NCBI GenBank assembly: GCA_965247225.1
Contig: CBDFGT010000023.1
Location: 62,001 to 126,000 of the forward strand
DNA from: CBDFGT01 sp965247225
GTDB lineage: Bacteria; Pseudomonadota; Alphaproteobacteria; Rhizobiales; Rhizobiaceae
Length of the DNA stretch: 64,000 bases
Direction of reading: 5' to 3'
How positions within the stretch are numbered: the first letter of the stretch is position 1; every line of letters starts with the position of its first letter. The notes under the pieces were generated by a model. That model saw only the letters and a program-made list of their open reading frames with translations, ran no database searches and had not been told where the DNA came from. The position numbers were made by a program, and so were the translations under genes. Positions 1 to 10,200 of this stretch are shown in pieces.

Positions 1-289
1 CGTTGAAATTGTTCGCCGCGGCAAGGTTCGCCGCGCCAAGCTCTATTACCTGCGCGACCGTCGCGGCAAGTCTGCCCGTATTGTTGAAAACACCGGCACA
101 CGCGCCCGCAAACTGAACGATACGGAGCGTACAGCCGCCGCCGAGGAAAAGGCCCGTCTGGAAGCCGAAAAGGTAGCGGCAGCACAGGCACTGGCCGCTG
201 AAAAGGCAGCAGCAGAAGCTGCAGCCGCCAAGGCGAAGGCCGAAGCAGATGCAGCCGCTGCTGCAGAAGCCGCTGCAAAGGCAGAATAA
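1..289 (+). CDS. rplS: 50S ribosomal protein L19, 3' part
   Basis: This is the C-terminal part of ribosomal protein L19, a large-subunit protein at the 30S-50S interface; its start lies left of the window. The visible core includes the [19 protein letters not shown] block and a following RRGKSARI stretch typical of L19. After the core comes an extension of roughly 55 residues made almost only of Ala, Glu, Lys and Asp, ending at a TAA at 287-289. L19 is usually about 115 residues, so the tail is an addition; similar tails are known in alphaproteobacterial L19. It is followed by a strong terminator, so it probably ends the usual rpsP-rimM-trmD-rplS operon. The identification is firm; the role of the tail is unknown. 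Confidence 0.95.
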   Translation, partial: VEIVRRGKVRRAKLYYLRDRRGKSARIVENTGTRARKLNDTERTAAAEEKARLEAEKVAAAQALAAEKAAAEAAAAKAKAEADAAAAAEAAAKAE

Positions 290-314
290 TTCCTGCTTTT
301 GAAACATATCTTCC

Positions 315-343
315 AAAAGGCGATCTTCGGGTCGCCTTTTTCT
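315..343 (+). terminator. Rho-independent terminator after rplS
   Basis: The stem AAAAGGCGA (315-323) pairs with TCGCCTTTT (332-340) around an 8-nt loop and runs into a T tract. It sits 25 bp behind the rplS stop codon and should end the ribosomal protein transcript. Confidence 0.9.
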
Positions 344-738
344 TTCGGGAAAGACATCCGTCCTTGCCGGGGTCTGGCTTGAACGCGCCTGTCGGGCATT
401 GCTGTTTCAGGCAGGCTTTCTGCGGCCCTGCAGAAACCGGCAGGAATGTTTGCCGGTCGCTGAAATTGCGGCTGTTCCTGAAAATTCTCTCCCGGCAAAC
501 CAATTGCCCAAGAAGCGTTTTCTTGATATGAGCCAGCCCATGAACACAGATTTGGCAAATTCCGGCGCAAAAGAAAGCCGTGTTGTGCTGCAGGACCACA
601 AGCGCCTGCCAGCGCGTTTCTTCGCCGAAATGTCAGGTGCCATCAACAGTTGCAGGTGATTGCGCAGTCTGACCCGCACACCGTTACCAAAATCTGATCC
701 GCTGCATTCAATTGCCCAATGAAAATGGATAGCCTATC
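344..738. other. Gene-free stretch between rplS and leuC
   Basis: About 395 bp hold no convincing gene. Open frames here lack family resemblance and ribosome binding sites. I looked for a leucine-rich leader peptide that would suggest attenuation of leuC and saw none. The leuC promoter must lie here, but I cannot pick a clear -35/-10 pair. Confidence 0.5.
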
Positions 739-2148
739 ATGAGCGCACCTCGCACACTTTATGACAAGATCTGGGACGACCATATGGTTGACCAGCAGGC
801 AGACGGCACCTGTCTTCTGTATATCGACCGCCATCTGGTTCACGAAGTCACCAGCCCGCAGGCTTTTGAAGGCCTTCGCATGACGCAGCGCACGGTGCGC
901 GCACCGCACAAGACCCTGGCTGTCGTGGATCACAATGTTCCCACATCGCCAGACCGCCATCTCGGCATCAAGAATGAGGAAAGCCGCATTCAGGTGGAGG
1001 CTCTGGCCACCAATGCGAAAGAATTCGGCGTTGAATATTATTCCGAAAATGACAGGCGCCAGGGCATTGTCCATATTGTGGGCCCGGAACAGGGGTTCAC
1101 GCTGCCGGGCATGACCATTGTCTGCGGCGACAGCCACACCTCCACCCACGGCGCTTTCGGTGCGCTGGCCCATGGTATCGGCACGTCGGAAGTGGAACAT
1201 GTTCTGGCAACCCAGACGCTGATCCAGAAAAAGGCCAAAAACATGCTGGTGCGTGTGGATGGCAAGCTGCCGGAAGGTGTTACCGCCAAGGACATCATCC
1301 TGGCCATCATCGGTGAAATCGGCACTGCCGGCGGCACCGGCCATGTGATCGAATTTGCCGGTGAAGCCATCGAGGCCCTGTCCATGGAAGGCCGCATGAC
1401 CGTCTGCAACATGACGATCGAGGGCGGTGCCCGCGCCGGCCTGATTGCACCGGACCAGAAGACGTTCGATTATATCAAAGGTCGTCCGCGCGCACCAAAG
1501 GGTGAGGATCTGGAAAAGGCACTGGCCTATTGGGCAACCCTGAAAACCGACGAGGGTGCGCATTTTGACCGCGTTGTGGTTCTGGATGCTGCCAAACTGC
1601 CGCCCATCGTTTCCTGGGGGTCTTCCCCGGAAGACGTGATCTCCGTTCAGGGCGTTGTTCCCGACCCGGATGATATTCAGGACGAGAACAAGCGCAGCTC
1701 CAAATGGCGGGCACTGGACTATATGGGCCTGAAACCCGGCACGAAGATCACCGACATCGCGCTCGACCGCGTGTTTATCGGCTCCTGCACCAATGGCCGC
1801 ATCGAAGACCTGCGCGAAGTGGCAAAGGTGGTGGAAGGCAGGACGGTGGCCTCCACCGTCAGTGCCATGATTGTTCCAGGCTCCGGCCTTGTGAAGGAAC
1901 AGGCTGAGGCAGAAGGTCTGGATGTCATCTTCAAGGCGGCCGGTTTTGACTGGCGCGAGCCGGGCTGTTCCATGTGTCTGGCCATGAATGACGACCGGTT
2001 GAGGCCGGGTGAGCGTTGTGCCTCCACATCGAACCGCAATTTTGAAGGCCGTCAGGGCTTCAAGGGCCGCACCCATCTGGTGTCGCCTGCCATGGCCGCC
2101 GCCGCCGCCATCGCCGGCCATTTTGTCGATATCCGCGACTGGAAATAG
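739..2148 (+). CDS. leuC: 3-isopropylmalate dehydratase, large subunit
   Basis: LeuC with LeuD isomerises 2-isopropylmalate to 3-isopropylmalate in leucine biosynthesis, using a [4Fe-4S] cluster in the cytoplasm. The 469-residue protein has the full family length. It shows the N-terminal [15 protein letters not shown] block, the [20 protein letters not shown] substrate segment and the cluster cysteines in GSCTNGR and [10 protein letters not shown]. The gene stands alone: leuD is not in the window and leuB lies about 25 kb downstream, behind the acquired polysaccharide island. A strong bidirectional terminator follows. Confidence 0.97.
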   Translation: MSAPRTLYDKIWDDHMVDQQADGTCLLYIDRHLVHEVTSPQAFEGLRMTQRTVRAPHKTLAVVDHNVPTSPDRHLGIKNEESRIQVEALATNAKEFGVEYYSENDRRQGIVHIVGPEQGFTLPGMTIVCGDSHTSTHGAFGALAHGIGTSEVEHVLATQTLIQKKAKNMLVRVDGKLPEGVTAKDIILAIIGEIGTAGGTGHVIEFAGEAIEALSMEGRMTVCNMTIEGGARAGLIAPDQKTFDYIKGRPRAPKGEDLEKALAYWATLKTDEGAHFDRVVVLDAAKLPPIVSWGSSPEDVISVQGVVPDPDDIQDENKRSSKWRALDYMGLKPGTKITDIALDRVFIGSCTNGRIEDLREVAKVVEGRTVASTVSAMIVPGSGLVKEQAEAEGLDVIFKAAGFDWREPGCSMCLAMNDDRLRPGERCASTSNRNFEGRQGFKGRTHLVSPAMAAAAAIAGHFVDIRDWK

Positions 2149-2181
2149 GATCCGGGAGGATTGATAAAGCGCCTGAAAAAG

Positions 2182-2214
2182 ACCCGCATCCGGGAGAACC
2201 GGATGCGGGTTTTA
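2182..2214. terminator. Bidirectional terminator between leuC and the TPR gene
   Basis: ACCCGCATCC (2182-2191) pairs perfectly with GGATGCGGGT (2201-2210). T-rich sequence follows on the plus strand, and the minus strand reads into CTTTTTC. It lies between convergent genes and can end both transcripts. Confidence 0.9.
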
Positions 2215-2248
2215 TTGGTGGCTTGCATTTTGACCGGCCTTGGCAAAA

Positions 2249-4576
2249 TCACGCCCCTTCGCCGCCAGCCTCTTTCAATCGACGCTGCAGATCTGTCACC
2301 ATCCATTGATCTTGCGGTGCCAGACGGCCTTGAGCCTCCAGCACGGTCACGATCTTCAAGGCGGCCTCATAATGCTCCACAGGCTTTTCAAATCCTGCAA
2401 GTTTCACATGTGAGACAACCAGATCGCGCTGCCACTGCGCATTGAGGGGATCAGATTTTGCAAGCCTGTCTGCGATCTCCAGACCGGAACCATAGCGGGA
2501 AAGCGCTGTGGCCAGATCGCCTTGCGCCACCAGAACATCGCCGGTCTTGATATAGGACACAGACAGATCGCGCTGCCATTGCGCATTGAGGGGATCAGAT
2601 TTTGCAAGCCTGTCTGCGATCTCCAGACCGGAACCATAGCGGGAAAGCGCTGTGGCCAGATCGCCCTGCGCCACCAGAACATTGCCAATCCTGTCATAGG
2701 ACACAGACAGATCGCGCTGCCACTGCGCATTGAGGGGATCAGATTTTGCAAGCCTGTCTGCGATCTCCAGACCGGAACCATAGCGGGAAAGCGCTGTGGC
2801 CAGATCGCCTTGGGCCACCAGAACATCGCCGGTCTTGATATAGGACACAGACAGATCGCGCTGCCACTCCGCATTGCCGGGATCAGATTTTGCAAGCCTG
2901 GCTCGAATCTCCAGACCGGAACCATAGCGGGAAAGCGCTGTGGTCAGATCGCCCTGCGCCACCAGAACATCGCCGGTCTTGTTATAGGACACAGACAGAT
3001 CGCGCTGCCACTCCGCATTGCCGGGATCAGATTTTGCAAGCCTGTCTGCGATCTCCAGACCGGAACCATAGCGGGAAAGCGCTGTGGTCAGATCGCCCTG
3101 CGCCACCAGAACATCGCCAATCCTGTCATAGGACACAGACAGATCGCGCTGCCATTGCGCATTGCCGGGATCAGATTTTGCAAGCCTGTCTGCGATCTCC
3201 AGACAGGAACCATAGCGGGAAAGCGCTGTGGTCAGATCGCCCTGCGCCACCAGAACATCGCCGGTCCTCTCATAGGACACAGACAGATCGCGCTGCCATT
3301 GCGCATTGCCGGGATCAGATTTTGCAAGCCTGGCTCGAATCTCCAGACCGGAACCATAGCGGGAAAGCGCTGTGGTCAGATCGCCCTGCGCCACCAGAAC
3401 ATCGCCGGTCTTGTTATAGGACACAGACAGATCGCGCTGGTTACCGCTGCTTTCGGCCGTGGTTTGCGCCTGCTCACAGGCTTTCAATGCCTTGTTCAAG
3501 GAACCGCGCGAAATATGGATATCGCCGATATGAAACCAGTTCCAGGCATCGGACGGGTCCAGTTTGGCTGCGTCCTCATAGGCTTCAATGGCTTCGTCAA
3601 ACCGGAACGCCAGCTTGAGAATGTCTGCTTCTTCCGCAGCCAGTCTCGCCTCGCCGCGCATTCTCTGTTCGCGCATTTCCGCTTGCTCCAGACGGGCCTG
3701 CCGCAGATGTTCAATAGCGCCATCCGTATCCGCCTGCCGCAGTTTTTGCCGGGCTATTTCAATCGCGTGGCGGATTTCCGCGCTGTCATTCAGCAACGCA
3801 ACAGGATCAGCACCGCGGGCCAGCAGGACATTGACCGCTACGCGAATGGCGCGTTCAAAATCGCGCTCCGGAACCTCCTGCCCGGCAGCCTCGAACAGGC
3901 TGCGCAGATTGTCGCGTGGCACGCCCTTTTCGCGGGCAAGCGCTGCCATCACCTGTTCATGGTGCCGTTTGGACTGAAGACTTGTTTCCAGATGCTGGCG
4001 GGTGACGGTATCAAGAACCGCATCCATCTTTGCACCGAGATCCGACAGATTGCCAAGGACACGTTCAAACGCGAAGCTGGTCAGCTCATTGCTGAAGGCG
4101 TCGTCGGAGCGGATCAGCCGATAGGCGCGCAGGATGACGGATCGCAAAACCTGTTCACTAACCGGATTGCTGCGAAACAGGCTGTGTTCCGGCAGCCGGG
4201 CTTTCATTTTCTGATAAAGCGTCTCGGCGTCAAAAGCGCAATCGATAATATCTGCGGTCGTTGGCTTGATGTGAGGCAGGACACGACCAAGTTCGCTGAG
4301 ACCGGCATTGACATCGGCCCGCGCAGACCAGTCGTCTCCAAACTCGCCTTTCAGCCAGTCGTCAAAATCGCGCTCAACCGCCTTTTTGACACCGGCGACC
4401 AGCTTCTCGCACCGATCCTGCTGCTGCTTGTTGACCGCAAGCGCCAGATTGCCGCCATGGGTGAGGAATTCAATAATCCCGGTCGCAACATTGACGCCCA
4501 GAGCCGTTGCGGCGACGGCCCCGCCTGCCACAGCAATCCCGCAGAGAATTTCCTTGCAGTTATCCGGTAGAGCCAA
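2249..4576 (-). CDS. TPR protein with seven near-identical tandem repeat units
   Basis: This 775-residue protein has no recognised enzymatic domain. Residues 10-35 are hydrophobic (ILCGIAVAGGAVAATALG), perhaps a membrane segment or signal-like helix. Residues 40-330 are helical and charged. From about residue 345 there is a TPR region, and then seven units of 48 residues of the type GDVLVAQGDLTTALSRYGSG...QRDLSVSY, nearly identical at the DNA level. A diverged last unit ends the protein. The frame opens with TTG at 4576 just after an in-frame stop, without a clear Shine-Dalgarno, and no ATG occurs in the first 120 codons, so the start is uncertain. It follows an L,D-transpeptidase and a small unknown gene on the same strand and may be co-transcribed with them. 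A scaffold or protein-binding role is likely from the TPRs; the partner is unknown. Confidence 0.8.
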   Translation of the reverse strand: MALPDNCKEILCGIAVAGGAVAATALGVNVATGIIEFLTHGGNLALAVNKQQQDRCEKLVAGVKKAVERDFDDWLKGEFGDDWSARADVNAGLSELGRVLPHIKPTTADIIDCAFDAETLYQKMKARLPEHSLFRSNPVSEQVLRSVILRAYRLIRSDDAFSNELTSFAFERVLGNLSDLGAKMDAVLDTVTRQHLETSLQSKRHHEQVMAALAREKGVPRDNLRSLFEAAGQEVPERDFERAIRVAVNVLLARGADPVALLNDSAEIRHAIEIARQKLRQADTDGAIEHLRQARLEQAEMREQRMRGEARLAAEEADILKLAFRFDEAIEAYEDAAKLDPSDAWNWFHIGDIHISRGSLNKALKACEQAQTTAESSGNQRDLSVSYNKTGDVLVAQGDLTTALSRYGSGLEIRARLAKSDPGNAQWQRDLSVSYERTGDVLVAQGDLTTALSRYGSCLEIADRLAKSDPGNAQWQRDLSVSYDRIGDVLVAQGDLTTALSRYGSGLEIADRLAKSDPGNAEWQRDLSVSYNKTGDVLVAQGDLTTALSRYGSGLEIRARLAKSDPGNAEWQRDLSVSYIKTGDVLVAQGDLATALSRYGSGLEIADRLAKSDPLNAQWQRDLSVSYDRIGNVLVAQGDLATALSRYGSGLEIADRLAKSDPLNAQWQRDLSVSYIKTGDVLVAQGDLATALSRYGSGLEIADRLAKSDPLNAQWQRDLVVSHVKLAGFEKPVEHYEAALKIVTVLEAQGRLAPQDQWMVTDLQRRLKEAGGEGA
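2421..3428. repeat. Tandem array of seven 144-bp units inside the TPR gene
   Basis: The word AGATCGCGCTG recurs at 2421, 2565, 2709, 2853, 2997, 3141, 3285 and 3429, exactly 144 bp apart. The period is 48 codons, so copy-number change would keep the frame. Units differ at only a few positions, which indicates recent duplication or ongoing gene conversion. Confidence 0.95.
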
Positions 4577-4643
4577 GCTGTTTCAATCCGCTGATATCGT
4601 GCTCAGATCAAGCTATAGACTCTGCCGTAAACTGCAACACCAT

Positions 4644-5108
4644 TCAGCGCACCACAACCCATTTACAGCCCTTGTCGCCATCGCCATCGCCAACCCAGTC
4701 CATGGCATTTTCCGAGGGCTTGACCAGAAAGCGGATATGGCCTTCTGCACTTTCTTCCCAGCGGGTGATCTTGCCCTGTCTGAAGGACGGGCTCTTTTGC
4801 GATGCATGCAGGGCAACCTGCGTGCTGAAATTCACGCTATTGGCAAAATGTCCCCTGGCAATGTCGAAGTAACCGCACCAGAATGTGCCGTTGTCATTCA
4901 TCGTAACCGAACGTTGCGCATCACACACAAAATGAAACTCGGATACCCGTGTTTCCGGCCTGCCATTTTTCATGCGGGAAAACAGCGCGGTTTCACACAG
5001 ACCGGCAATATCCTGCCGTTTGCCCTTCAGCGCATTGCCCATCAGGGTCTTGATCTTGTCGGTCTCGAGGGCAGCAATCTTTTCAGCAGTCCAGGCGGGC
5101 GCGGCCAT
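4644..5108 (-). CDS. Small protein of unknown function
   Basis: The 154-residue product matches no family I recognise. It has no signal peptide or membrane helix, is rich in Trp, Phe and Lys, and ends with an acidic/glycine patch (WVGDGDGDKGC) and VVVR. An AAGGA Shine-Dalgarno precedes the ATG, which supports the start. It lies 23 bp behind the L,D-transpeptidase gene and 67 bp before the TPR gene, all on the minus strand, so the three probably form one transcript. The close spacing and ribosome binding site make it a real gene; its function is open. Confidence 0.7.
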   Translation of the reverse strand: MAAPAWTAEKIAALETDKIKTLMGNALKGKRQDIAGLCETALFSRMKNGRPETRVSEFHFVCDAQRSVTMNDNGTFWCGYFDIARGHFANSVNFSTQVALHASQKSPSFRQGKITRWEESAEGHIRFLVKPSENAMDWVGDGDGDKGCKWVVVR

Positions 5109-5131
5109 GCAATTGTCCTTAAATTAACAGA

Positions 5132-5680
5132 TTAAACGACCTTGACGACCATTCCCGTTCTGAAATGGCGGACCAGTCGTCTCATGTCTTGTTTCGCAAG
5201 AGCGATGCACCCTTCCGTCGGCAAATAGCCGGGGCGGGCGAGATGGAAAAATATCGCTGACCCACCATTGCGCCGTCTTGAGGAAATATTCCAGTCCATA
5301 ACCAGGCAGATATCGTAAAGACTGTCATTTCTGGCCATTTTTTCGTGGCTGGCAGCAAAAGGTGCCCGCACGAGACGATTATAACAGGCGTGTTTGCCCG
5401 CATCGCACCACAGCATGGAGGCCCGGATACGCCGCATGGGCAAGGCGGTTGCAAGATTGCCGGTGCGTTCGCCGCGCTGGAAACCCGACAGAAGCGCCAT
5501 GTTTGCCCTTGGTGTCTTGCCGTCGCCCTCCCGCTTGTTGATGCCAATGCCGGAACGACCAAGCGCTGCACGCACAACATGCGGCCCGAACCGGACAAGC
5601 GCCTGGGCGCTGTGGCCGGGACGCCGCCGCACCGTGATCACCTGTGCCTTGCCTGAATTTGTATCTCGTTTTTGCCTCAT
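5132..5680 (-). CDS. L,D-transpeptidase (YkuD family) catalytic domain protein
   Basis: YkuD-type enzymes form 3-3 cross-links in peptidoglycan or attach proteins to it, using a catalytic cysteine. The 182-residue protein carries the family motif near its C-terminus: IFFHLARPGYLPTEGCIAL, with the catalytic His and Cys in place (TEGC where SRGC or SHGC is usual). An upstream segment GIGINKREGDGKTPRANM matches the typical GDGKTP signature. No signal peptide is visible at the chosen ATG, although members of this short class often lack an obvious one. It is the first gene of a minus-strand trio with the small unknown protein and the TPR protein, divergent from the response regulator. The family call is firm; the substrate is not known. 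Confidence 0.88.
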   Translation of the reverse strand: MRQKRDTNSGKAQVITVRRRPGHSAQALVRFGPHVVRAALGRSGIGINKREGDGKTPRANMALLSGFQRGERTGNLATALPMRRIRASMLWCDAGKHACYNRLVRAPFAASHEKMARNDSLYDICLVMDWNISSRRRNGGSAIFFHLARPGYLPTEGCIALAKQDMRRLVRHFRTGMVVKVV

Positions 5681-5824
5681 ATCACCGCGACCTTCCCGAT
5701 TTCACACCTTATCGTGAGAGCGTAATGTGTATTTTGCATTCTCCTGCAAATACGTTTACATACCATGTGCCTGCCCGATGACAGATTTGGCGGCGAAGAA
5801 CAAATGACAGCCAAAGGCACCAGA

Positions 5825-6508
5825 ATGACGGCCCGCACTATTCTCCTTGTGGATGACGACAATGACCTGCGTGAAACATTGGTCGAACAACTGAAACTCT
5901 ATGAGGAGTTTGCCATTTTGCAGGAAGCCTCTGCGACAAAGGGTGTTGCAACGGCACGAAGCACAGCTGTCGACCTTTTGATCATGGATGTGGGCCTGCC
6001 GGACATGGACGGTCGTGAAGCCGTAAAACTGTTGCGCAAGGGCGGATTTCGCGCACCCATTATCATGCTGACAGGGCATGATACCGATTCTGATACAATT
6101 CTCGGCCTTGAAGCGGGTGCCAATGATTATGTGACAAAGCCGTTTCGCTTTGCCGTCCTGCTCGCCCGAATCCGTGCGCAATTGCGCCAGCATGAACAGA
6201 GCGAGGATGCCACATTTACCGTTGGCCCCTATACATTCAAGCCGGGACAAAAGCTGCTGACCACGGATGACGGCAAGAAAATCCGCCTGACGGAAAAAGA
6301 GGCCGCCATTATCCGCTATCTGTACCGCGCCGAAAGCAAGGTGGTAACACGCGATATCTTGCTGGAAGAGGTCTGGGGCTATAATTCCGGGGTCACGACC
6401 CATACGCTGGAAACCCATGTCTATCGGCTGCGCCAGAAAATTGAGCGCGACCCGTCCAATGCCCAGATCCTGGTCACCGAAAACGGTGGCTATAAAATCG
6501 TCCCTTGA
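5825..6508 (+). CDS. OmpR-family response regulator
   Basis: The protein has an N-terminal receiver domain (RTILLVDDDNDLRETLVEQL, phosphorylatable Asp in LLIMDVGLPDMDG, conserved Lys in VTKPF) and a C-terminal winged helix of OmpR/PhoB type (RLTEKEAAIIRYL...YRLRQKIE). It should bind DNA when phosphorylated. The ATG at 5825 begins the conserved TARTILLVDDD block; an in-frame ATG at 5804 would add seven residues and cannot be excluded. No histidine kinase is adjacent. It lies 8 bp before the cNMP-binding gene, so the two are likely co-transcribed and functionally linked. Family call firm, regulon unknown. Confidence 0.92.
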   Translation: MTARTILLVDDDNDLRETLVEQLKLYEEFAILQEASATKGVATARSTAVDLLIMDVGLPDMDGREAVKLLRKGGFRAPIIMLTGHDTDSDTILGLEAGANDYVTKPFRFAVLLARIRAQLRQHEQSEDATFTVGPYTFKPGQKLLTTDDGKKIRLTEKEAAIIRYLYRAESKVVTRDILLEEVWGYNSGVTTHTLETHVYRLRQKIERDPSNAQILVTENGGYKIVP

Positions 6509-6516
6509 GGTAAGTA

Positions 6517-6972
6517 ATGGCCCTGAAAGACGATATTGCCCTGTTGCGCACGGTTACGCTGTTTTCGGACATGAATGACGAACAATTGCGTCTGATTGCG
6601 TTTGGTGCCGAGCGCATTGCGGTTGCCAATACAAAAACCCTGTTTTTTGAAGGGGATGCGGCAGACTGCGCGTATATCGTTGCCCATGGAAGGCTTGTCT
6701 TGACCTCCACCGACCGCAGGGGTGCCATGCAACTTGTCGCTCAGGCTGGCAGTGGAACGCTGATATCTGAACTGGCGATGATCTCGGATGTCGAGCGCAA
6801 GTTCAACGCCACGGCAGCAGAAGACACCGAGGTTCTGAAAATTACCCGTACACTGTTTCACCGGCTTCTGGAAGAATATCCGCAAGTGGCCGCAAAAATC
6901 CAGGATCAAATCCGTGATCATTTCAATGCCTTGACGCGGGAGGTTTCCAAACTGGAACCACGATTCCCGTGA
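6517..6972 (+). CDS. Cyclic nucleotide-binding (Crp-like sensor) domain protein
   Basis: This 151-residue protein is a single cNMP-binding domain with no helix-turn-helix. It shows the beta-barrel pattern VANTKTLFFEGDAADCAYIVAHGRLVL and GSGTLISELAMISDVERKFNATAAEDTEVLKI, corresponding to the phosphate-binding cassette region, although the usual G-E-x2-L/R-A-A/S pocket is loose (ISELAMI). It follows the response regulator by 8 bp and may modulate the same pathway. Whether it binds cAMP, cGMP or nothing cannot be read from sequence. Confidence 0.85.
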   Translation: MALKDDIALLRTVTLFSDMNDEQLRLIAFGAERIAVANTKTLFFEGDAADCAYIVAHGRLVLTSTDRRGAMQLVAQAGSGTLISELAMISDVERKFNATAAEDTEVLKITRTLFHRLLEEYPQVAAKIQDQIRDHFNALTREVSKLEPRFP

Positions 6973-7239
6973 ATCGTCCGCCAATGTTGAAAAATGCTGC
7001 GACAATCTGACAAGCCATTGTGATTGCGGCTTAAATTTGCCACTTTTGTAATGGCAAGCACACCCGGCCAATGGGGACTGGCCGTTTCACTTTTGATTGA
7101 ACCATATGCCGCCTTGATCGTTATCCCTGAGGGACCGACCGAATGCAGCGTCGTGATCATGAAACCGTGCTACAGGCCAGACCTTGCCCTTGACCGCAAC
7201 ACGACAACTGAACTCTGACTGGATCCAGAAACGCGACAC

Positions 7240-10200
7240 ATGGCCCTTCATAATTCATCCACGTCCCTGCCACGCGAAACCGAACCACGTCTGATTGATC
7301 ATAATGATTCCATTAGGGCAGATTACAGTTCCGCAGATGAACTTCATGAGCTTGGCGCAGAGATAGCCAGACACGGAATCCGGTCACTTCCTGTGCACTA
7401 TCCCTTTGAATTTGCGGCCCGTCACAAGGCAAATGAACGGGAAATCCTGCGCGTTTACCGTACTACGGCCATTGATGTCGAGCAAGGTGCCGCCATCACA
7501 CCGGCAGCAGAATGGCTGCTCGACAATTACTACATTGTGGAAGAAGCCATTCAGGAAGTGCGGCGCGATTTTCCACGCCATTTCTATCGCCAGCTTCCGG
7601 TTATCACCATCGGCGATGCAGGCGCAATGCCGCGCACGATGGCGCTGGCATGGCTCTATGTGGCCCATACCCACTCTTCCGTGACACCGGAGGCCCTTTC
7701 GGCCCTGGTGGAGGGTTTCCAGTCTGTTGAACCCCTGCGCATTGGCGAATTGTGGGCCATGCCGTCGATGCTGCGGTTCGTACTGATTGAAAACCTGCGC
7801 CGCATCTCCTCGCGCGTGGAGCGTTCGCGCCGCATGCGCCAGCAGGCCAATGAAATTGCGGATGAGCTGATACGCCTTGGCGACCGGGAAAAGGTGAAAG
7901 ACAAGCTTTCAACGCTGGAATCCCTTGCAAGCGACACAACATTTGCCGCCCAGTTCCTCTACCGCCTGCGTGATGGATCCCAGACATCCGCCCTGGCGAT
8001 TTCATGGCTGGAAGATTGTCTTGAAAAACAAGGCAGTGATGCGGAAGAGGTGCTGGTCGCCGAACATAATCGCCTGTCGTCCGGCAATGCGACGATGAGC
8101 AACATCATCAACAGCCTGCGTGAAATCGACGATACCGAATGGAGCGTGTGGTTTGAAGAGGTGAGCCTCTCCGACCGGCTTCTGCGGGAAAAATCGGATT
8201 TTTCCGATCTCGATTTTGGATCGCGCAATGCCTATCGCGAGAAAATCGAACGGCTTGCCAGGCGCTCGGAATTTTCCGAAATGCAGGTCACGCAAAAGGC
8301 GCTCGAATTTGCAATGGCAGAAACATCAACATCGTCGCAAACCGGTCATCTGCCTGATGTCGGCGATTATCTGGTGGGCAAGCACCGCAAACGTCTGGAA
8401 AAGGCCCTGTCCTATCGGCCCACCCTGATCCAGAGCTTTGTCCATGTTTACCGGAAACTCAACTGGCTGGCCATTGCAGGCCCGATTTTTATACTGACCA
8501 TTCTGGCCATGGCCGTTGTCGGCTGGTATCTCGGCCAGGCAGGGCTGCATTTCGGCCAGATCGCAATCCTGCTGATGCTGTTTTCGTTACCGGCATCAGA
8601 AGGGGCTACCGGCCTGTTCAACACGCTGGTGACCTTCATCGTTCCACCCTCGCGCCTGATCGGCTATGAGTTCAAGAATGGTATTCCGGAAAGCGCAAAA
8701 ACCCTTCTGGTGGTGCCGTGCCTGATCGGCAACCGTGACAGTGTCGATGAGCTGATCCGCAATCTGGAGGTTCATTACCTTGCCAATCCGCACGGCGAAA
8801 TTTACTTCGCACTCCTGAGTGACTGGGCTGACAGTGCGTTTGAAGAGCAGCCTGAAGATCTGGAAGTGCTGGAATATGCCAGGCAGGAAATTGCCACACT
8901 CTGTACCAAATATCGCGAAGATGGTCGTGACCGGTTTTTCCTGCTGCACCGCCGCCGCCTTTACAATCCGTCAGAAGGTGTCTGGATGGGCTGGGAACGC
9001 AAGCGGGGCAAGCTTCATGAGCTTAATCTGGCCCTGCGGGGCGACCTCGATACGTCCTTCCTGCCGGGTGCCAATGTCGTTCCCGACAATGTCAAGTTTG
9101 TGATGACGCTGGATTCCGACACACGTCTGCTGCGCGATGCTGTCACACGTCTGGTCGGTAAAATGTGCCATCCGAACAATATGCCGGTCTTTGATCCGGA
9201 AACACGCAAGGTCATATCCGGCTATGGCATTCTCCAGCCGCGCGTGACACCATCCCTGACCACTGGCAAGGAAGCCTCCGCCTTTCAGCGCATCTATTCC
9301 GTCAATCGCGGCATAGATCCCTATGTTTTCACGGTGTCCGATGTCTATCAGGATCTGGTGGGCGAAGGAACGTTCACCGGAAAGGGCCTTTACCATGTTG
9401 ATGCCTTTGAGGCGGCCCTCAAGGGCCGGATTGATGAAAATACCATCCTGAGCCATGACCTTCTGGAAGGATCCATGGCCCGCTGCGCCCTGGTGACAGA
9501 CGTGGAACTGATCGAGGATTTTCCGGTCCGTTATGAAGTGGAAACCTCACGCCAGCATCGCTGGGCACGCGGCGACTGGCAGCTCCTGCCCTTTATCTTC
9601 AGCGTATCGCGTGGCGTTTCCGGCCTCGCCCGCTGGAAAATGGTGGACAATCTGCGCCGCTCGCTGACGCCTATTGCCTGGGCTCTTGCCTCTGCGCTGG
9701 GCTGGTCGCTGATGCAGCCGTTTCCAGCCCTTCTGTGGCAGATGCTGCTGATTTTCTCGCTGTTTGTCGCACCGACCCTCTCTCTGATATCCGGCATCAT
9801 GCCGCGCCGTGCTGACATCGTGGCCAGCGCCCATGTCTATTCTGTATGGTCAGATATCATGGCAACCAATGCGCAGGTCGCCATGCGCATCGCCTTCATT
9901 GCCCATTCGGCCTGCCTGACGGCTGACGCCGTTTTGCGCTCGCTTTACAGACTCTTTGTCAGTGGCAAGCTGATGCTGGAATGGCGAACCGCAGCCCAGG
10001 TACAGAGTGCCGGCCAGGGAAATATTATCAAATATTACAAGGCAATGTGGCAGGCACCGGCCTTTGCGATGGTCGGAATTGCCTTTGCGGCCTGGCATGG
10101 GTCTGCCGGCATGTTCATTGGCCTGCCGTTTGCGTTCCTGTGGATCATGTCACCGTTTATCGCCTGGTATGTCAGCCAGTCTGCCGAAACCGAAGACAGG

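Noticed and set aside
643..2121. A 492-codon open frame antisense to leuC
   Set aside because: It is the mirror of a strongly conserved enzyme gene in GC-rich DNA, has no family motif, and no ribosome site.
2421..3428. Possible CRISPR array, because of regular repeats
   Set aside because: The period is 144 bp with no short repeat/unique spacer pattern, and it is an in-frame protein-coding repeat.
2522..4570. A 682-codon open frame antisense to the TPR gene
   Set aside because: Its repeats simply mirror the 144-bp array; the TPR frame matches a known repeat fold and the antisense frame does not.
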